DNA of 64,000 nt from assembly GCA_028715055.1 (NCBI GenBank), contig JAQTLE010000001.1:248001-312000 (forward strand). Direction: 5' to 3'. Below are positions 18,684 through 27,649 of the stretch, piece after piece. The translations under genes were made by a program, and so were the position numbers. Below the pieces are notes generated by a model that searched no databases, had not been told where the DNA came from, and worked only from the letters and a program-made list of their open reading frames with translations. The stretch is from Sulfurovaceae bacterium (GTDB taxonomy: Bacteria; Campylobacterota; Campylobacteria; Campylobacterales; Sulfurovaceae). Position 1 is the first letter of the stretch. Each line of letters opens with the position of its first letter.

Positions 18684-19268
18684 ATGAGTATAAAAGAAAA
18701 TGCAAAATACGTTAAAAATGAGCTTAGCAGTGATGAAAAACTTTTAGAGAGTGTTTTGAAGTTCGAATCTCTCTATAAGAAACACAAAGTTAAAGTCTGG
18801 GCTATATTGGCTGCTATTGCGTTATTTTTTGTTAGTGTCGCAGCATCTCAGGCATGGAAAGATCATAAAAATGAAAAAGCAAACGAAGCTCTTATGAAAT
18901 TGGCTGCAGATCCTAATGATAAAGTTGCATTAGCTGAACTGGAGAAAAACAATCAACCGCTTTATGAATTATACAGTTATCAAATAGCTAGTCAAAAAAA
19001 TGATAATAAACAACTTCAAGAATTGTCAAAAAGCAATAATCAAATGATCGCGGATTTGAGTGGATATGCAGTTGGCAGTTTGACTAATAAACCGAAAGAT
19101 TCAGTTTATTATCAAGATTTGGCTACTATCGAAAAAGCCTATGAGGCTATATCTAAAAAAGATTTTGTAAAAGCAAAAGAACTGCTTGATACAATAGATG
19201 AAAAATCACCGATGTATAGTGTAGCAAAATTATATAAACATTATACAATTAGCGGTGTGGCTAGATAA
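18684..19268 (+). CDS. YfgM/TPR-like single-pass membrane protein
   Basis: A 194-residue protein with a short charged cytoplasmic N-terminus, one transmembrane helix (about residues 38-57, 'VWAILAAIALFFVSVAASQAW') and a helical periplasmic domain with repeat-like helices ending in 'KAYEAISKKDFVKAKELLDTI'. This matches the YfgM / tetratricopeptide-like family, whose E. coli member is an accessory of the SecYEG translocon and periplasmic chaperone network. The family call rests on layout. It lies 15 bases before xerH. Confidence 0.55.
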   Translation: MSIKENAKYVKNELSSDEKLLESVLKFESLYKKHKVKVWAILAAIALFFVSVAASQAWKDHKNEKANEALMKLAADPNDKVALAELEKNNQPLYELYSYQIASQKNDNKQLQELSKSNNQMIADLSGYAVGSLTNKPKDSVYYQDLATIEKAYEAISKKDFVKAKELLDTIDEKSPMYSVAKLYKHYTISGVAR

Positions 19269-19283
19269 TTGCAAATGTAGATC

Positions 19284-20108
19284 ATGAATGATTTATTGGT
19301 AGCATTTGAGGAATATTTGAGTATCGTCAAAGTCCTTGGAAAGACTACTATATCTTCATATATCAGTGATCTATCCGGACTTGAAACTCTTATATCTCCC
19401 AAAAAACTTACAGAATTAAACACCGATGAGGTGCTTGGATTTTTAGCGGCATTTTCAAATAAACGCACCCTCAACCGTAAACTCTCTGCGATCAATACAT
19501 TTTTTCGTTTTTGTTATGAATATCATTTTGAGCATACCAAGATAACAGTCCCTATGGCAAAATTGCCGCAAAATCTGCCAAAGTATCTAGATTATGAAGA
19601 GATTGAAAGATCTCTCACTCTTATAGATAGAAGTACATTGGCCGGACTTAGAGATTATGCTTTGATATTGTTTTTGTATGCAAGCGGATGCCGAATTTCT
19701 GAAGCTCTTAACGTCCAAAAAAATGATATAAACGGAGAATGGCTAAAAATTCGTTTTGCGAAAGGTGAAAAAGAACGTATAGTGCCATTAGCCAAAGTAG
19801 CTATAGAAGCATTAAATGAATATCTAAAGTATCAGGATATTAGGAGCAGATATTTATGGTTAAATTACAAAGGTGAAAAGCTTAGCCGTATAAGCGCTTT
19901 TAAAGTGGTAAAAAAATATCTCGGTGCTTCGCCTCATGTGCTTCGTCATTCTTTCGCATCTGCACTCATAATCGGCGGTGCTGATTTGCGTGTAGTTCAA
20001 GAACTTTTGGGCCATAGTTCGCTGATAACAACGCAGATATATACTCATATCCAAAAACAAAATTTAGCCCATACTATAGAAAGTTATCATCCACTGAGGA
20101 GTTTTTGA
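19284..20108 (+). CDS. xerH: Tyrosine recombinase XerH
   Basis: A 274-residue tyrosine recombinase. The catalytic residues are R137 (ASGCRISEA), H218 and R221 (HVLRHSF), H244 (GHSS) and the nucleophile Y253 (TQIYTH), with a beta-strand lysine in 'FAKGEKERIVP'. Many Campylobacterota have one such recombinase, XerH, acting at difH to resolve chromosome dimers. The chromosomal setting and absence of phage or integron genes nearby support the housekeeping role. No dif-like site was found next to the gene. Its TGA overlaps the ATG of the next gene. Confidence 0.88.
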   Translation: MNDLLVAFEEYLSIVKVLGKTTISSYISDLSGLETLISPKKLTELNTDEVLGFLAAFSNKRTLNRKLSAINTFFRFCYEYHFEHTKITVPMAKLPQNLPKYLDYEEIERSLTLIDRSTLAGLRDYALILFLYASGCRISEALNVQKNDINGEWLKIRFAKGEKERIVPLAKVAIEALNEYLKYQDIRSRYLWLNYKGEKLSRISAFKVVKKYLGASPHVLRHSFASALIIGGADLRVVQELLGHSSLITTQIYTHIQKQNLAHTIESYHPLRSF

Positions 20109-20434
20109 TGAAAAGTGTAGTTGAATTTTTGAGTCAGAAAAAGATTATTTGCAAGTCCTTATCTTCGATATCGCCTTCAATACTTGAGTCAAGAAAAAAA
20201 GTTGATATATATTTTGGCGTCAATCTAAAAGGATACTATTGCAGTGTTTTTGCTATAACAAAAAAGAGCAGGATACTTCGCAAGGAAGCTGAAGAGCTCA
20301 CAGAATTACACTCAAGATTGGAAGCAAATAACAATTCAAAAATAAATCACAAATATCTTATTGTCCAAGCACCCCTCTGCTCGAAAGCCAAAGCATTTTT
20401 AGAAGAGCTTGACTGGAAAGTTTGGCAACTTTAA
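20108..20434 (+). CDS. Hypothetical protein, 108 residues
   Basis: Unrecognised small basic protein. Its start ATG at 20108 overlaps the xerH stop (TGATG), so it is translationally coupled to xerH; the TTG at 20105 is less likely. No signal peptide. The pattern 'VDIYFGVNLKGYYCSVFAITKKSRILRKEAEEL...LEELDWKVWQL' suggests a small alpha/beta fold of the kind seen in hypothetical proteins of this phylum. It is convergent with the membrane protein gene that ends at 20465. Confidence 0.65.
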   Translation: MKSVVEFLSQKKIICKSLSSISPSILESRKKVDIYFGVNLKGYYCSVFAITKKSRILRKEAEELTELHSRLEANNNSKINHKYLIVQAPLCSKAKAFLEELDWKVWQL

Positions 20435-20464
20435 TGAGCATTTCTTTAAATATTTAGGATTGTA

Positions 20465-21103
20465 TTATAGTCTTATGACTCCAAAATATATTAAAACCCC
20501 GAGCAATATTAGCAATAATGCGGAAAATAACTTTATCTCTTTTTTAAATCTCGCAAGTTCAGTGACTATCGTTGAAGTGATCTTAAAAATAAAAAAATAA
20601 AAAAACAAAAACGGAATAATAACTACACCCAAGCCAAAAGAAACACCATACAGAAGAGATGTTAAAAATGAGCCACTTAAAGCACTGGTAGCTATCAATG
20701 TGCCAACAGGCAAACAAAAACTAAAAGAGCTAAAAAAACCAATCCCAAAAAATCCAAATTTTGACGAAGTTGTGCAACTCGCAGAACAAGTTTTATTTGA
20801 AAAAAATGCACGATACAAAGAATAAAGTCCAACTATGAATATTGTAATTCCGCCTATTTTGGTAAAGACCAGATCATCTTGAATATATTTCTTGACTACA
20901 TCCGCACCAAAAAATGCAACCGACGAGATAGTGGTGTAAGCCAAAATTTTTCCACTGAAATACTGGATCAAAATATAAATACCATCTTGTTTATTGGACG
21001 CATTACCAAGCAAAATAGGTGTCATGATAGGCATACAGCTAATCGCACAAGCAGTAGCTCCCAGCTGTAGACCCATGACAAAAATAGCAAAAAATACGAG
21101 CAT
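20465..21103 (-). CDS. CcdA/TauE-SafE-like six-helix membrane protein
   Basis: A 212-residue polytopic membrane protein with about six helices. It has the N-terminal 'GLQLGATACAISCMPIMTPILLG', a central 'CLPVGTLIATSALSGS' repeat-like segment and a glycine/proline pattern typical of the DsbD/CcdA - UreH-type sulfite exporter superfamily. The cysteines in the first helix and the second half-repeat fit a CcdA-like thiol or electron carrier across the membrane. It overlaps the activase gene by one base and closes the operon. A role in passing reductant or metal in the same pathway is an inference. Confidence 0.6.
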   Translation of the reverse strand: MLVFFAIFVMGLQLGATACAISCMPIMTPILLGNASNKQDGIYILIQYFSGKILAYTTISSVAFFGADVVKKYIQDDLVFTKIGGITIFIVGLYSLYRAFFSNKTCSASCTTSSKFGFFGIGFFSSFSFCLPVGTLIATSALSGSFLTSLLYGVSFGLGVVIIPFLFFYFFIFKITSTIVTELARFKKEIKLFSALLLILLGVLIYFGVIRL

Positions 21104-21906
21104 CAGTTATTTTCGTAGTTGTATGAATCAACACCCATAATAGCTGCTCCAAATGAAGTTGTAATTTGTGGATGCTTTGGTACAAATATTCTTTGTCCTA
21201 TTTCATTTTCTATAGCATTAACGAGGCCGTCATTGAGTGCTGGACCGCCATCAAAATAGATGCCTTCTTTGATGCCGACCCTTTTGACTAGTTTTACTAT
21301 TCGTTTCGCTATGGAGTAGTGTACCCCGCAAACAATGTCTTCAATGCCATGATCATTGCCCAAAAGTCCAATTATCTCTGATTCTGCAAAAACGGCGCAA
21401 GTGCTGCTAACAGATAGTGGAGTGCCCTTGGATCTGAAATGGTATTCTCCGAGCATATTTACGTCCATCTCGAGTTTAAGTGCAACAACATCCAAAAACT
21501 TTCCAGTTCCTGCAGCACATCTATCATTCATGGCGAAATTAACTACATTTCCCTCGTTGTCGAGCGAGATTGCTTTGCTGTCTTGACCGCCGATGTTTAT
21601 AATGGTCTTGATCTCTCCAAACTCACTTGCCGCAGCTCTAGCTCCTATAGCATTTGCTGTTATTTCACTTATGTTTTCATCGGCTTCTTTGTATAGTTTT
21701 CTTCCATAGCCGGTGGCTACTATATAGACTATATCATTATTGTTTAACCCTAGTTCGCTTATAAGTGCATCCAGTGTTTCTTGGGCATACTTATAAAACA
21801 TACTTCCACTGGCACTTATTTTAAAACCCAATAGATTTTTATTTTCATCTACAATAGATATTTTAATAGCGGTTGAGCCGATATCTATCCCTGCAAAATA
21901 TTTCAT
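21103..21906 (-). CDS. ATP-dependent activator of a 2-hydroxyacyl-CoA dehydratase-type protein (BadF/HgdC family)
   Basis: A 267-residue ASKHA-fold ATPase that uses ATP to push an electron to a very low potential. The nucleotide loops are 'GIDIGSTAIKISIVD' at residues 6-20 and 'NIGGQDSKAI'. The two cysteines that in the homodimer hold a shared [4Fe-4S] cluster lie in 'DRCAAGTGKF' and 'STCAVFAESE'. It is transcribed with the dehydratase-family gene (4-base overlap), its obvious partner. By comparison with the double-cubane protein reductase described in Carboxydothermus, it may energise that protein rather than a true acyl-CoA dehydratase. Confidence 0.88.
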   Translation of the reverse strand: MKYFAGIDIGSTAIKISIVDENKNLLGFKISASGSMFYKYAQETLDALISELGLNNNDIVYIVATGYGRKLYKEADENISEITANAIGARAAASEFGEIKTIINIGGQDSKAISLDNEGNVVNFAMNDRCAAGTGKFLDVVALKLEMDVNMLGEYHFRSKGTPLSVSSTCAVFAESEIIGLLGNDHGIEDIVCGVHYSIAKRIVKLVKRVGIKEGIYFDGGPALNDGLVNAIENEIGQRIFVPKHPQITTSFGAAIMGVDSYNYENN

Positions 21907-23177
21907 TTTTTATTTCTCCGTCTGGTTTTCAATGACTCTATAAATGCTTCTACTCTCGTACTTAGCTGACCGCCTTGTGACGGGCTATAATCACTCTCCA
22001 AATAAAGGATCGGAATTCCTTCTTTCTCCATAGCTTCAAGCACACTTCTTTGTTCCATTTCATAGACAGTACATCCGGCAAATGCTTGATATATTACCCC
22101 ATCAGCTTTGTATTCTCTTGCTAGTTGTACAACTCTTCTGATGCGGTCCTCATTTTTGGTAAAAATAGGGCAGGTGCATGCTTTGAGATATTTATCTGAT
22201 ATAGAATCCATCATATCGTATATATTCCACTCATCTACAGCTACCATATCATTGAACATTCTATTGGAACTGCATGTTTCATCTGCTACTATGATGCCAT
22301 CAGATTCTTCTATGATCTGTGGGATCTTATAGTTTGGAAATATCGGCGGTGAACCGGTGTAAATTATCCTTGGACTGGCTTTGCCTGTTACGGTTATCTT
22401 TTCTTTTGCTCTTATCTCAAGTTCGCTTAGGAGTTTTTCGGTAGCTTCTATCCAATTGTCGATTTTGTCAAAGAAGAAAGCATTTGTTACCAAAAACACA
22501 TCCATCCCCAAAATAGGAATGATATCATTTTTTCTGAATTCTGATAATTTATGATAAAGTGATTGAGCGTAGCCTATCTTCTTTATTGCATTTCTTAGGT
22601 TGGTTTTTGTAAGTTTTTTACCTTGAAATTTGGACAGTTCTACGGCAAATTGTTTGACGCTTCTTCTCCAGTATTCACGACTTGCTTCACTCTCTTTCGT
22701 CCTTGGAAAATCTACATCGATAAGTTTGTATCCAAAACTTTCTATGGTAGTTCCTGCTTTTGTTTTTTGGTCACAAGTAGTAGGGGAAAAGACAATATCA
22801 GGTTTATCGGTGAAATTTCCAGAAGCAAAATGTCCAACAGTTGCTTTGATAAGCGGACAAGCTTTTTGAGGCATGAGGTCACTTCCTATCTCGTCATCTG
22901 TATAAAACCCATTACAAAGGCGTATCGGCACACCATCGAGTGCATAAATGATCTCGGAAGGTATCTGAATGCACATAGTTCCTATTTTTGTTTTATCATC
23001 ATGCAAAGATTCATGTTTGCAATGGACTCTTTCAAATAGATCATAGAAATACTCCATGCTTTCAATCGGTTCCTTGAAGTCTTCTCTGAGAGTATTTAAA
23101 AGCTTAATAGCTTCCATGGCTTTGTGTCTATTTTGTTTCTCTTTTGGTGATTCTATATTGTGATTTGTGTTACTCAT
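21903..23177 (-). CDS. 2-hydroxyacyl-CoA dehydratase D-component / double-cubane cluster protein-like
   Basis: A 424-residue HgdB/DCCP-family protein with two similar domains. Candidate cluster cysteines are spread through the chain in 'RLCNGFY', 'KACPLIK', 'TTCDQK', 'DETCSSN', 'KACTCPIF' and 'FAGCTVYE'. A single subunit with one activase and no CoA-transferase or second dehydratase subunit is the arrangement known for double-cubane [8Fe-9S] proteins, which reduce small molecules with ATP. The substrate is unknown. It overlaps the NapH-like gene by 8 bases, linking it to a membrane polyferredoxin and a TonB-dependent receptor. Confidence 0.8.
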   Translation of the reverse strand: MSNTNHNIESPKEKQNRHKAMEAIKLLNTLREDFKEPIESMEYFYDLFERVHCKHESLHDDKTKIGTMCIQIPSEIIYALDGVPIRLCNGFYTDDEIGSDLMPQKACPLIKATVGHFASGNFTDKPDIVFSPTTCDQKTKAGTTIESFGYKLIDVDFPRTKESEASREYWRRSVKQFAVELSKFQGKKLTKTNLRNAIKKIGYAQSLYHKLSEFRKNDIIPILGMDVFLVTNAFFFDKIDNWIEATEKLLSELEIRAKEKITVTGKASPRIIYTGSPPIFPNYKIPQIIEESDGIIVADETCSSNRMFNDMVAVDEWNIYDMMDSISDKYLKACTCPIFTKNEDRIRRVVQLAREYKADGVIYQAFAGCTVYEMEQRSVLEAMEKEGIPILYLESDYSPSQGGQLSTRVEAFIESLKTRRRNKK

Positions 23178-24168
23178 GCAATTCCTTTTGTTGACTCATA
23201 GCCATTCTTAGTATAAATCCCTCTTTGGTGGATTCAAAAATTGTAATTCCGATAAAATTTGCTTCCAGACATCCATCTTCCGGGCAAGCAGCGATACATT
23301 TTAAGCATAGTATGCAATCCTCGGTAACTAAATTTTTACTTTTAACATCATCTGCGATCTCCAAAATATCCATATCGCAAGCTCTGTAGCAATCACCGCA
23401 TCTAGTACATTTAGCACCATCTTTGTAGAGCTTGAGAAGTGCAGGCTTGGAAAATATATATTGCAATGCAGCCATTGGACAAAAATAGCAAAAAAACCTT
23501 TTTTTGATAAATGAACCGACTAAAAATAGACCTACAATTATCATACCCAAAGTCGTCATGACCAAATCAGTCTTAGATGAAAAATCAATATAGAATTGAT
23601 TGAAATTACCAGTAAAAGCTGGAATTAACATTCTGCCAGGGCAAATATCGCAAAATGGCATGGATAGGCCATTTGGAAGTTTTGGGAGTCCTAGGATGGA
23701 ATTGCTTATCATGACAGGGATTATTAGCAGAAGTATCAAAAGTATGTATTTAATGATTTTGATGTTGCCCCTGGAAGCCCATGAGTACTCAGAAAATCTT
23801 ATTTTTAACTTTTCTCTTAATGCTGTAAGCCAATCTTGCATAGTACCAAGTGGACACACAAAACCACACCAGCTTTTATTTAAGACCCAAAACCATACCA
23901 TAAACATAATTAGTGAGATGAGAAAAGTGTACCCGGCAAACCCAATAAATGTTTCAAATGGTTGCTTTAAATTGTGTTGCAGCTCTCCCACATAACATTT
24001 TCCGCCAGTACCTTCCCCATTAAATACACATGCAAATGTAGGTAGCTTGTCCCCTAGATCAAGGCTTACGTAACCACCATAGACTATCAATGCAAATGCT
24101 ATGATCTGAAACCAAAAACGGAATCGCGTAAGATTTATATTGTTGATTTTTCGTTTTAAGTCAAACAT
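23170..24168 (-). CDS. NapH/NosR-like membrane polyferredoxin (set 1)
   Basis: An inner-membrane protein of about 332 residues with four to five helices and iron-sulfur motifs. Two cytoplasmic 'CxxxCP' motifs are present (WCGFVCPLG, FFCYFCPMA) plus 'FCDICPG', and the C-terminus has a 2[4Fe-4S] ferredoxin domain 'CTRCGDCYRACDMDI' and 'CILCLKCIAACPEDG'. This is the NapH/NosR/RnfE-type architecture that moves quinol electrons. The start is the ATG at 24168 behind GGGGGA; the GTG at 24180 is less likely. It is paralogous to 27650-28615. The neighbourhood suggests a role in electron supply for metal or substrate reduction rather than nitrate reduction, as no nap gene is nearby. Confidence 0.85.
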   Translation of the reverse strand: MFDLKRKINNINLTRFRFWFQIIAFALIVYGGYVSLDLGDKLPTFACVFNGEGTGGKCYVGELQHNLKQPFETFIGFAGYTFLISLIMFMVWFWVLNKSWCGFVCPLGTMQDWLTALREKLKIRFSEYSWASRGNIKIIKYILLILLLIIPVMISNSILGLPKLPNGLSMPFCDICPGRMLIPAFTGNFNQFYIDFSSKTDLVMTTLGMIIVGLFLVGSFIKKRFFCYFCPMAALQYIFSKPALLKLYKDGAKCTRCGDCYRACDMDILEIADDVKSKNLVTEDCILCLKCIAACPEDGCLEANFIGITIFESTKEGFILRMAMSQQKELHE

Positions 24169-24198
24169 CTTTTCCCCCACGTAAAAATATTTAGTATC

Positions 24199-25155
24199 TT
24201 ATTTTTCATCAAACCAAATCTCCTTGGGAGTTTTTCGTTTTTTTCTTCGGTTATAATACAGTCCTAAAGAAAAGACCAACATGACACCTATAGCAGTTGC
24301 AAATCCCAAAAATTTTGATTCGTATTCAAGGGGAGATTGGCCAAATGATAGAGGCATGGTCATTGTATATTCTATGGTATGATAGGCTTGCCCATTGTAG
24401 ACACCCGATTCATTTACCCTATATACTGCTTCAACGATCATTTTTTCAGAATATTTTTTCTCTTTTTCTGTTTTAGCATATGTGTTTCTTGGTATTTCGA
24501 ATGATATAACTCCATCATCATATGGTTTGATCACATTGACCCATCCTGTCTCCATAGTAACTTTCAGAGGTATGTTTTTTTGAAGTTTTCCTTGGTAATA
24601 AATCTTGAAAGGGGCAATGTCGCCTGAATATAAACAGCAATTGATGTGGTGTTTTCTGATCGGTTTTTCCATAATAATTTCAAATGGTAATTGTGTTAAA
24701 GGTTCTCTTGCATACTTAGAATCAATCGTTTTACCTCTCACTTCTTTTAGTAAAGATTTGGTTATATTTCCTTCTTTGTTGTACACTCTGAGCGAAGAAA
24801 GTGTTACGTGGAGTATCTCGTTTTGTACAGATTTTTGTTCAAAAAACAGGTAATAATTTCCCTTGTATGCAGGAATAAAAGAGATTTTCCCCCCACTAAC
24901 ATTTTGTTCAGTAATTTGATTGTCCATATCTCTTATATATAATTTTGCATTTTTTAGGTCATAGACAGTTTCACTATTTTCCAGATCGCCATTTTTGATT
25001 ATGAACTCTTTATGCTTTGGTTCTTTGGTTTCTGTGGTCTTGCAACATGATTTTGCTTTTAACTCTTCAATCCACATAGAACCGTCTGCAAAAGCCGGAA
25101 CGCTTATGCAAAATGTACTAATGGCTAAAATGGTTTTTAAAATGATCGTTTTCAA
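24199..25155 (-). CDS. Secreted, membrane-anchored periplasmic protein (DUF4198-like, set 1)
   Basis: A 318-residue protein with a signal peptide (about residues 1-23, ending PAFA), a periplasmic beta-rich domain and a C-terminal transmembrane helix (about 283-302) followed by a short basic tail ending 'KEIWFDEK'. The segment 'FKIYYQGKLQKNIPLKVTMETGW...DDGVISFEIPR' resembles DUF4198/NikK-type metal-linked periplasmic proteins. CC pairs near residues 37-38 and 173-174 could bind metal. Translation probably starts at TTG 25155, since GGAG sits 7 bases upstream and no ATG fits. The same layout and tail recur in the protein at 28605-29690. Confidence 0.6.
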   Translation of the reverse strand: MKTIILKTILAISTFCISVPAFADGSMWIEELKAKSCCKTTETKEPKHKEFIIKNGDLENSETVYDLKNAKLYIRDMDNQITEQNVSGGKISFIPAYKGNYYLFFEQKSVQNEILHVTLSSLRVYNKEGNITKSLLKEVRGKTIDSKYAREPLTQLPFEIIMEKPIRKHHINCCLYSGDIAPFKIYYQGKLQKNIPLKVTMETGWVNVIKPYDDGVISFEIPRNTYAKTEKEKKYSEKMIVEAVYRVNESGVYNGQAYHTIEYTMTMPLSFGQSPLEYESKFLGFATAIGVMLVFSLGLYYNRRKKRKTPKEIWFDEK

Positions 25156-25178
25156 TGTATTCTCCGAACTTTGATATA

Positions 25179-27365
25179 TTAGAATTTAAAAGTCAATTCA
25201 CCATAAAACGTTCGTCCAGGGGTCAGTGATGACTGATAATATTCTCTATCAAAAATATTATTAACCGCCAAAGAAACAGCTACCCATTTTTTGAGTTGAT
25301 ATTGCAATTTAGCATTTGCGGTAAAATAGGATTCATATCCTCCATACGTTGATTTGTATATATCGGAATTGTCGTCTTTTGTCGTTATGTCATCCACATA
25401 ACTTCCCATTATTGACCCACTCCAATCACCTTGTTTACCATTAATTCCGATATTAAATTGTCTTTCTGGAACATATGTTACTCGTTTGCCTACAATAGAT
25501 GGATTATTTTTATTTTCAGTGATTTCTGTATGATTGAACGTAACATTTGCAAAAGCATTGAGTCCGTCATAAAGCTCTTGCTGAACCTCTAGCTCTATTC
25601 CTTTTATTTCAGCTTTTCCGGCATTTCTTTTTTCATTCAATGTTGTGCTGATATCTGTCGTATACATCAGATCTTTGAGATAATTTTCATAATATGTTGT
25701 TTTGAAATGAGTATTAGTATCGAAAATATGTTCATACCCGATCTCCCATGATGTTAACGTTTCTGGTTTTAGATCTGGACTTCCTTGGTATAATTTATTT
25801 CCTGCATAAAAAGACGAATATAGATCACTTAATGAAGGAGCCCTGAATGCTTGTCCGGCAGACGTTCTAAAAGTTGTATGTTCATCGGGCGTATATACAA
25901 GAGATACTTTTGGGCTAAATTGAGAATCTTCTCTTTCTGGATATATAGTAGTTGTTGCTTTTGTGTAATCGATATAATTTCCTGAAGTTTTCCAAGTATC
26001 ATACCTACCGCCTACATAAGCAACCAATTGATTTGTAATATCTATTGTGTCTTGTATATATATTGCTTTTGTTGTGCTATTGCCATTTGATTCACTATTG
26101 AGCGTTGTTTTTGCTTCGTCATCTGTCCAGTTTGGCAAAACATTTACTTTTTTAGCAAGTTCATTTCTGTTTGCATCTGTACCGATTACAATATAATGTG
26201 TATCTCCGAACGAAAAATTAAATTGCAATGATCCATATGCAGTATTATTTGGTATGTCAGTATATGTTCCGGGACCTCCTGTTGAGGTCGCCCCTGTTGC
26301 TTGAGAAATATACCAATATCCATATTTTGAATAGCTGGTATTAAATTTAACATTAACATCATCTAAAATTTTGGTTTCATAGCTTAATGTATATCTATCT
26401 GTTTTTTCTCCGGTAGGACCAAATAAAAAATCTTTTTCAGAAAGTGATGTTTTTGATGTCGGATCTAATTGTACTGTTCCGGAAAAAATAGGATCCCCGG
26501 AAGTATTGGTCAAATATGTATTGAAGCTATCAAAGTCTGTTGCATCATTGTGATGAGAATAGCCAAATACAGCCTTTGTATAATCATTAAAATCATAAAA
26601 TAATTTAATGCCTTCATTATTTTCATGCCATGGTTTTTTGCCTTTATCGCCAACTACATAAACCGTTTTACCGGTAGGATCGATTGTTTTTTGAGCTCCG
26701 AATACAGGTATTCCTCCTGTGCCCGCAGTCGGTGTCTTAACAACAAGTTCGTTGATATATCCATCGCTTGATTTGTCATTAAAATTTAAAGAAATTCCGA
26801 GTTTATCTGTTATTTTGTCTTTATACAAGATATCTAAATTCTTAAAATCATTGCTTCCATATCCTGTTTTTATGATAACTTCTCTTTTGATCGGTTCTTT
26901 TGTTATTATATTTATTACTCCGCTCATCGCATTTCCACCATATAGCGAGGAAAATGGACCTTTCACGACTTCTATCTTTTCTATATCATCAACAGGAATA
27001 TTTGACCAGTTTACCCCGGAAGAAAATGCATTATTTAGTGATATTCCATCAATCAAAACAGCTGTGCGATAGTACATCGGAATTCCGCGCAACGTTACAG
27101 AGTTACTCCAACTATTTGGTGTATGGTCTCCGTCCGCTCTGACATATACACCAGCCACTTCTTTAATTGCTTCATCAGCTCTTAGAACTGATTTTTCTTC
27201 GATCTTTTCTTTGTTGACAACACTTATGCTTGCTGGAGATTTCAAAGTGCTTTGTTCTGTTTTTGTGGCCGTAACTGACATATCCCCTAAATCAATATTT
27301 TCAGCCATGGCATTAGTCATACTTATAGCAAATATAGCTATAGTTGACAACGCAATTGTTTTCAT
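25179..27365 (-). CDS. TonB-dependent outer-membrane receptor (set 1)
   Basis: A 728-residue receptor with a signal peptide (MKTIALSTIAIFAISMTNAMA), a TonB box-like 'DMSVTATK', a plug domain (about residues 40-150, with 'VLIDGISLNNAF' and 'KVEVVKGPFSSLYGGNAMSGVINI') and a 22-strand barrel ending in the aromatic 'GELTFKF'. 'GRTFYGELTF' at the end is typical. The start is set at ATG 27365, preceded by AAGGGG. An upstream in-frame extension to 27440 would lie in the conserved leader and is rejected. First gene of an operon with the DUF4198-like, NapH-like, double-cubane, activase and CcdA-like genes. Substrate unknown. Confidence 0.92.
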   Translation of the reverse strand: MKTIALSTIAIFAISMTNAMAENIDLGDMSVTATKTEQSTLKSPASISVVNKEKIEEKSVLRADEAIKEVAGVYVRADGDHTPNSWSNSVTLRGIPMYYRTAVLIDGISLNNAFSSGVNWSNIPVDDIEKIEVVKGPFSSLYGGNAMSGVINIITKEPIKREVIIKTGYGSNDFKNLDILYKDKITDKLGISLNFNDKSSDGYINELVVKTPTAGTGGIPVFGAQKTIDPTGKTVYVVGDKGKKPWHENNEGIKLFYDFNDYTKAVFGYSHHNDATDFDSFNTYLTNTSGDPIFSGTVQLDPTSKTSLSEKDFLFGPTGEKTDRYTLSYETKILDDVNVKFNTSYSKYGYWYISQATGATSTGGPGTYTDIPNNTAYGSLQFNFSFGDTHYIVIGTDANRNELAKKVNVLPNWTDDEAKTTLNSESNGNSTTKAIYIQDTIDITNQLVAYVGGRYDTWKTSGNYIDYTKATTTIYPEREDSQFSPKVSLVYTPDEHTTFRTSAGQAFRAPSLSDLYSSFYAGNKLYQGSPDLKPETLTSWEIGYEHIFDTNTHFKTTYYENYLKDLMYTTDISTTLNEKRNAGKAEIKGIELEVQQELYDGLNAFANVTFNHTEITENKNNPSIVGKRVTYVPERQFNIGINGKQGDWSGSIMGSYVDDITTKDDNSDIYKSTYGGYESYFTANAKLQYQLKKWVAVSLAVNNIFDREYYQSSLTPGRTFYGELTFKF

Positions 27366-27531
27366 ATTTTCCCCTTGTATTGTGTATAATGATAAAAAAA
27401 GAGACTTGGCTAGAAGAATTGTGATATTCTTTTGTTGCATTTTTGTGTGTAATGCTTCTTATTCATATATAAATTTATATTTTCTTAACATTATTTATGA
27501 ATAAGTCCCCTCATCAAACGCATAAGTATAA
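27366..27531 (-). promoter_or_regulatory. Conserved 5' leader upstream of receptor 1
   Basis: On the minus strand a TATACT -10 box is the reverse complement of AGTATA in 27525-27530. From there a leader of roughly 155 bases runs to the ATG. Blocks shared with the region upstream of receptor 2 include TTATTTATGAA, AGGGGACUU (27503-27511), a GCAUU..AAUGC hairpin around 27435-27455, AAGUCUCUUUUUUU (27393-27407) and the ribosome site AAGGGG (27371-27376). AGGGGACUU and AAGGGG can each pair with the AAGUCUCUU segment, so the leader may switch between two folds. Confidence 0.5.
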
Positions 27532-27540
27532 ACGAGAAAT

Positions 27541-27575
27541 GTTAATTCAGTGTTAAACCTTAACACTGAATTAAC
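27541..27575. promoter_or_regulatory. Perfect 16-bp inverted-repeat operator (site 1)
   Basis: GTTAATTCAGTGTTAA and its exact inverse are separated by ACC. The site is about 10 bases upstream of the likely -10 box of receptor 1, so a bound regulator would touch the -35 region. The same left arm and a near-identical right arm occur at 32108-32142 before receptor 2. The regulator is not identified. Confidence 0.75.
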
Positions 27576-27588
27576 ATTTTGGTCTTGT

Positions 27589-27620
27589 TTTTTATGCAAA
27601 GTTTTATATTTGCATAAAAA
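27589..27620. repeat. 12-bp inverted repeat after the NapH-like gene of set 2
   Basis: TTTTTATGCAAA and TTTGCATAAAAA with an 8-base loop, 30 bases downstream of the set-2 operon stop. It could act as a weak terminator for that operon, although no clean U run follows on the minus strand. Confidence 0.4.
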
Positions 27621-27649
27621 TGAAATTTTTCATTGAAGCATTGAAAGCT

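Noticed and set aside
19284-20108. XerH as an integrase of a mobile island around 20-33 kb
   Set aside because: No att repeats, tRNA or phage genes flank it, and its sequence and position fit the housekeeping recombinase.
27366-27440. N-terminal extension of receptor 1 to 27440
   Set aside because: It would run through the conserved leader; a standard signal peptide and AAGGGG support ATG 27365.
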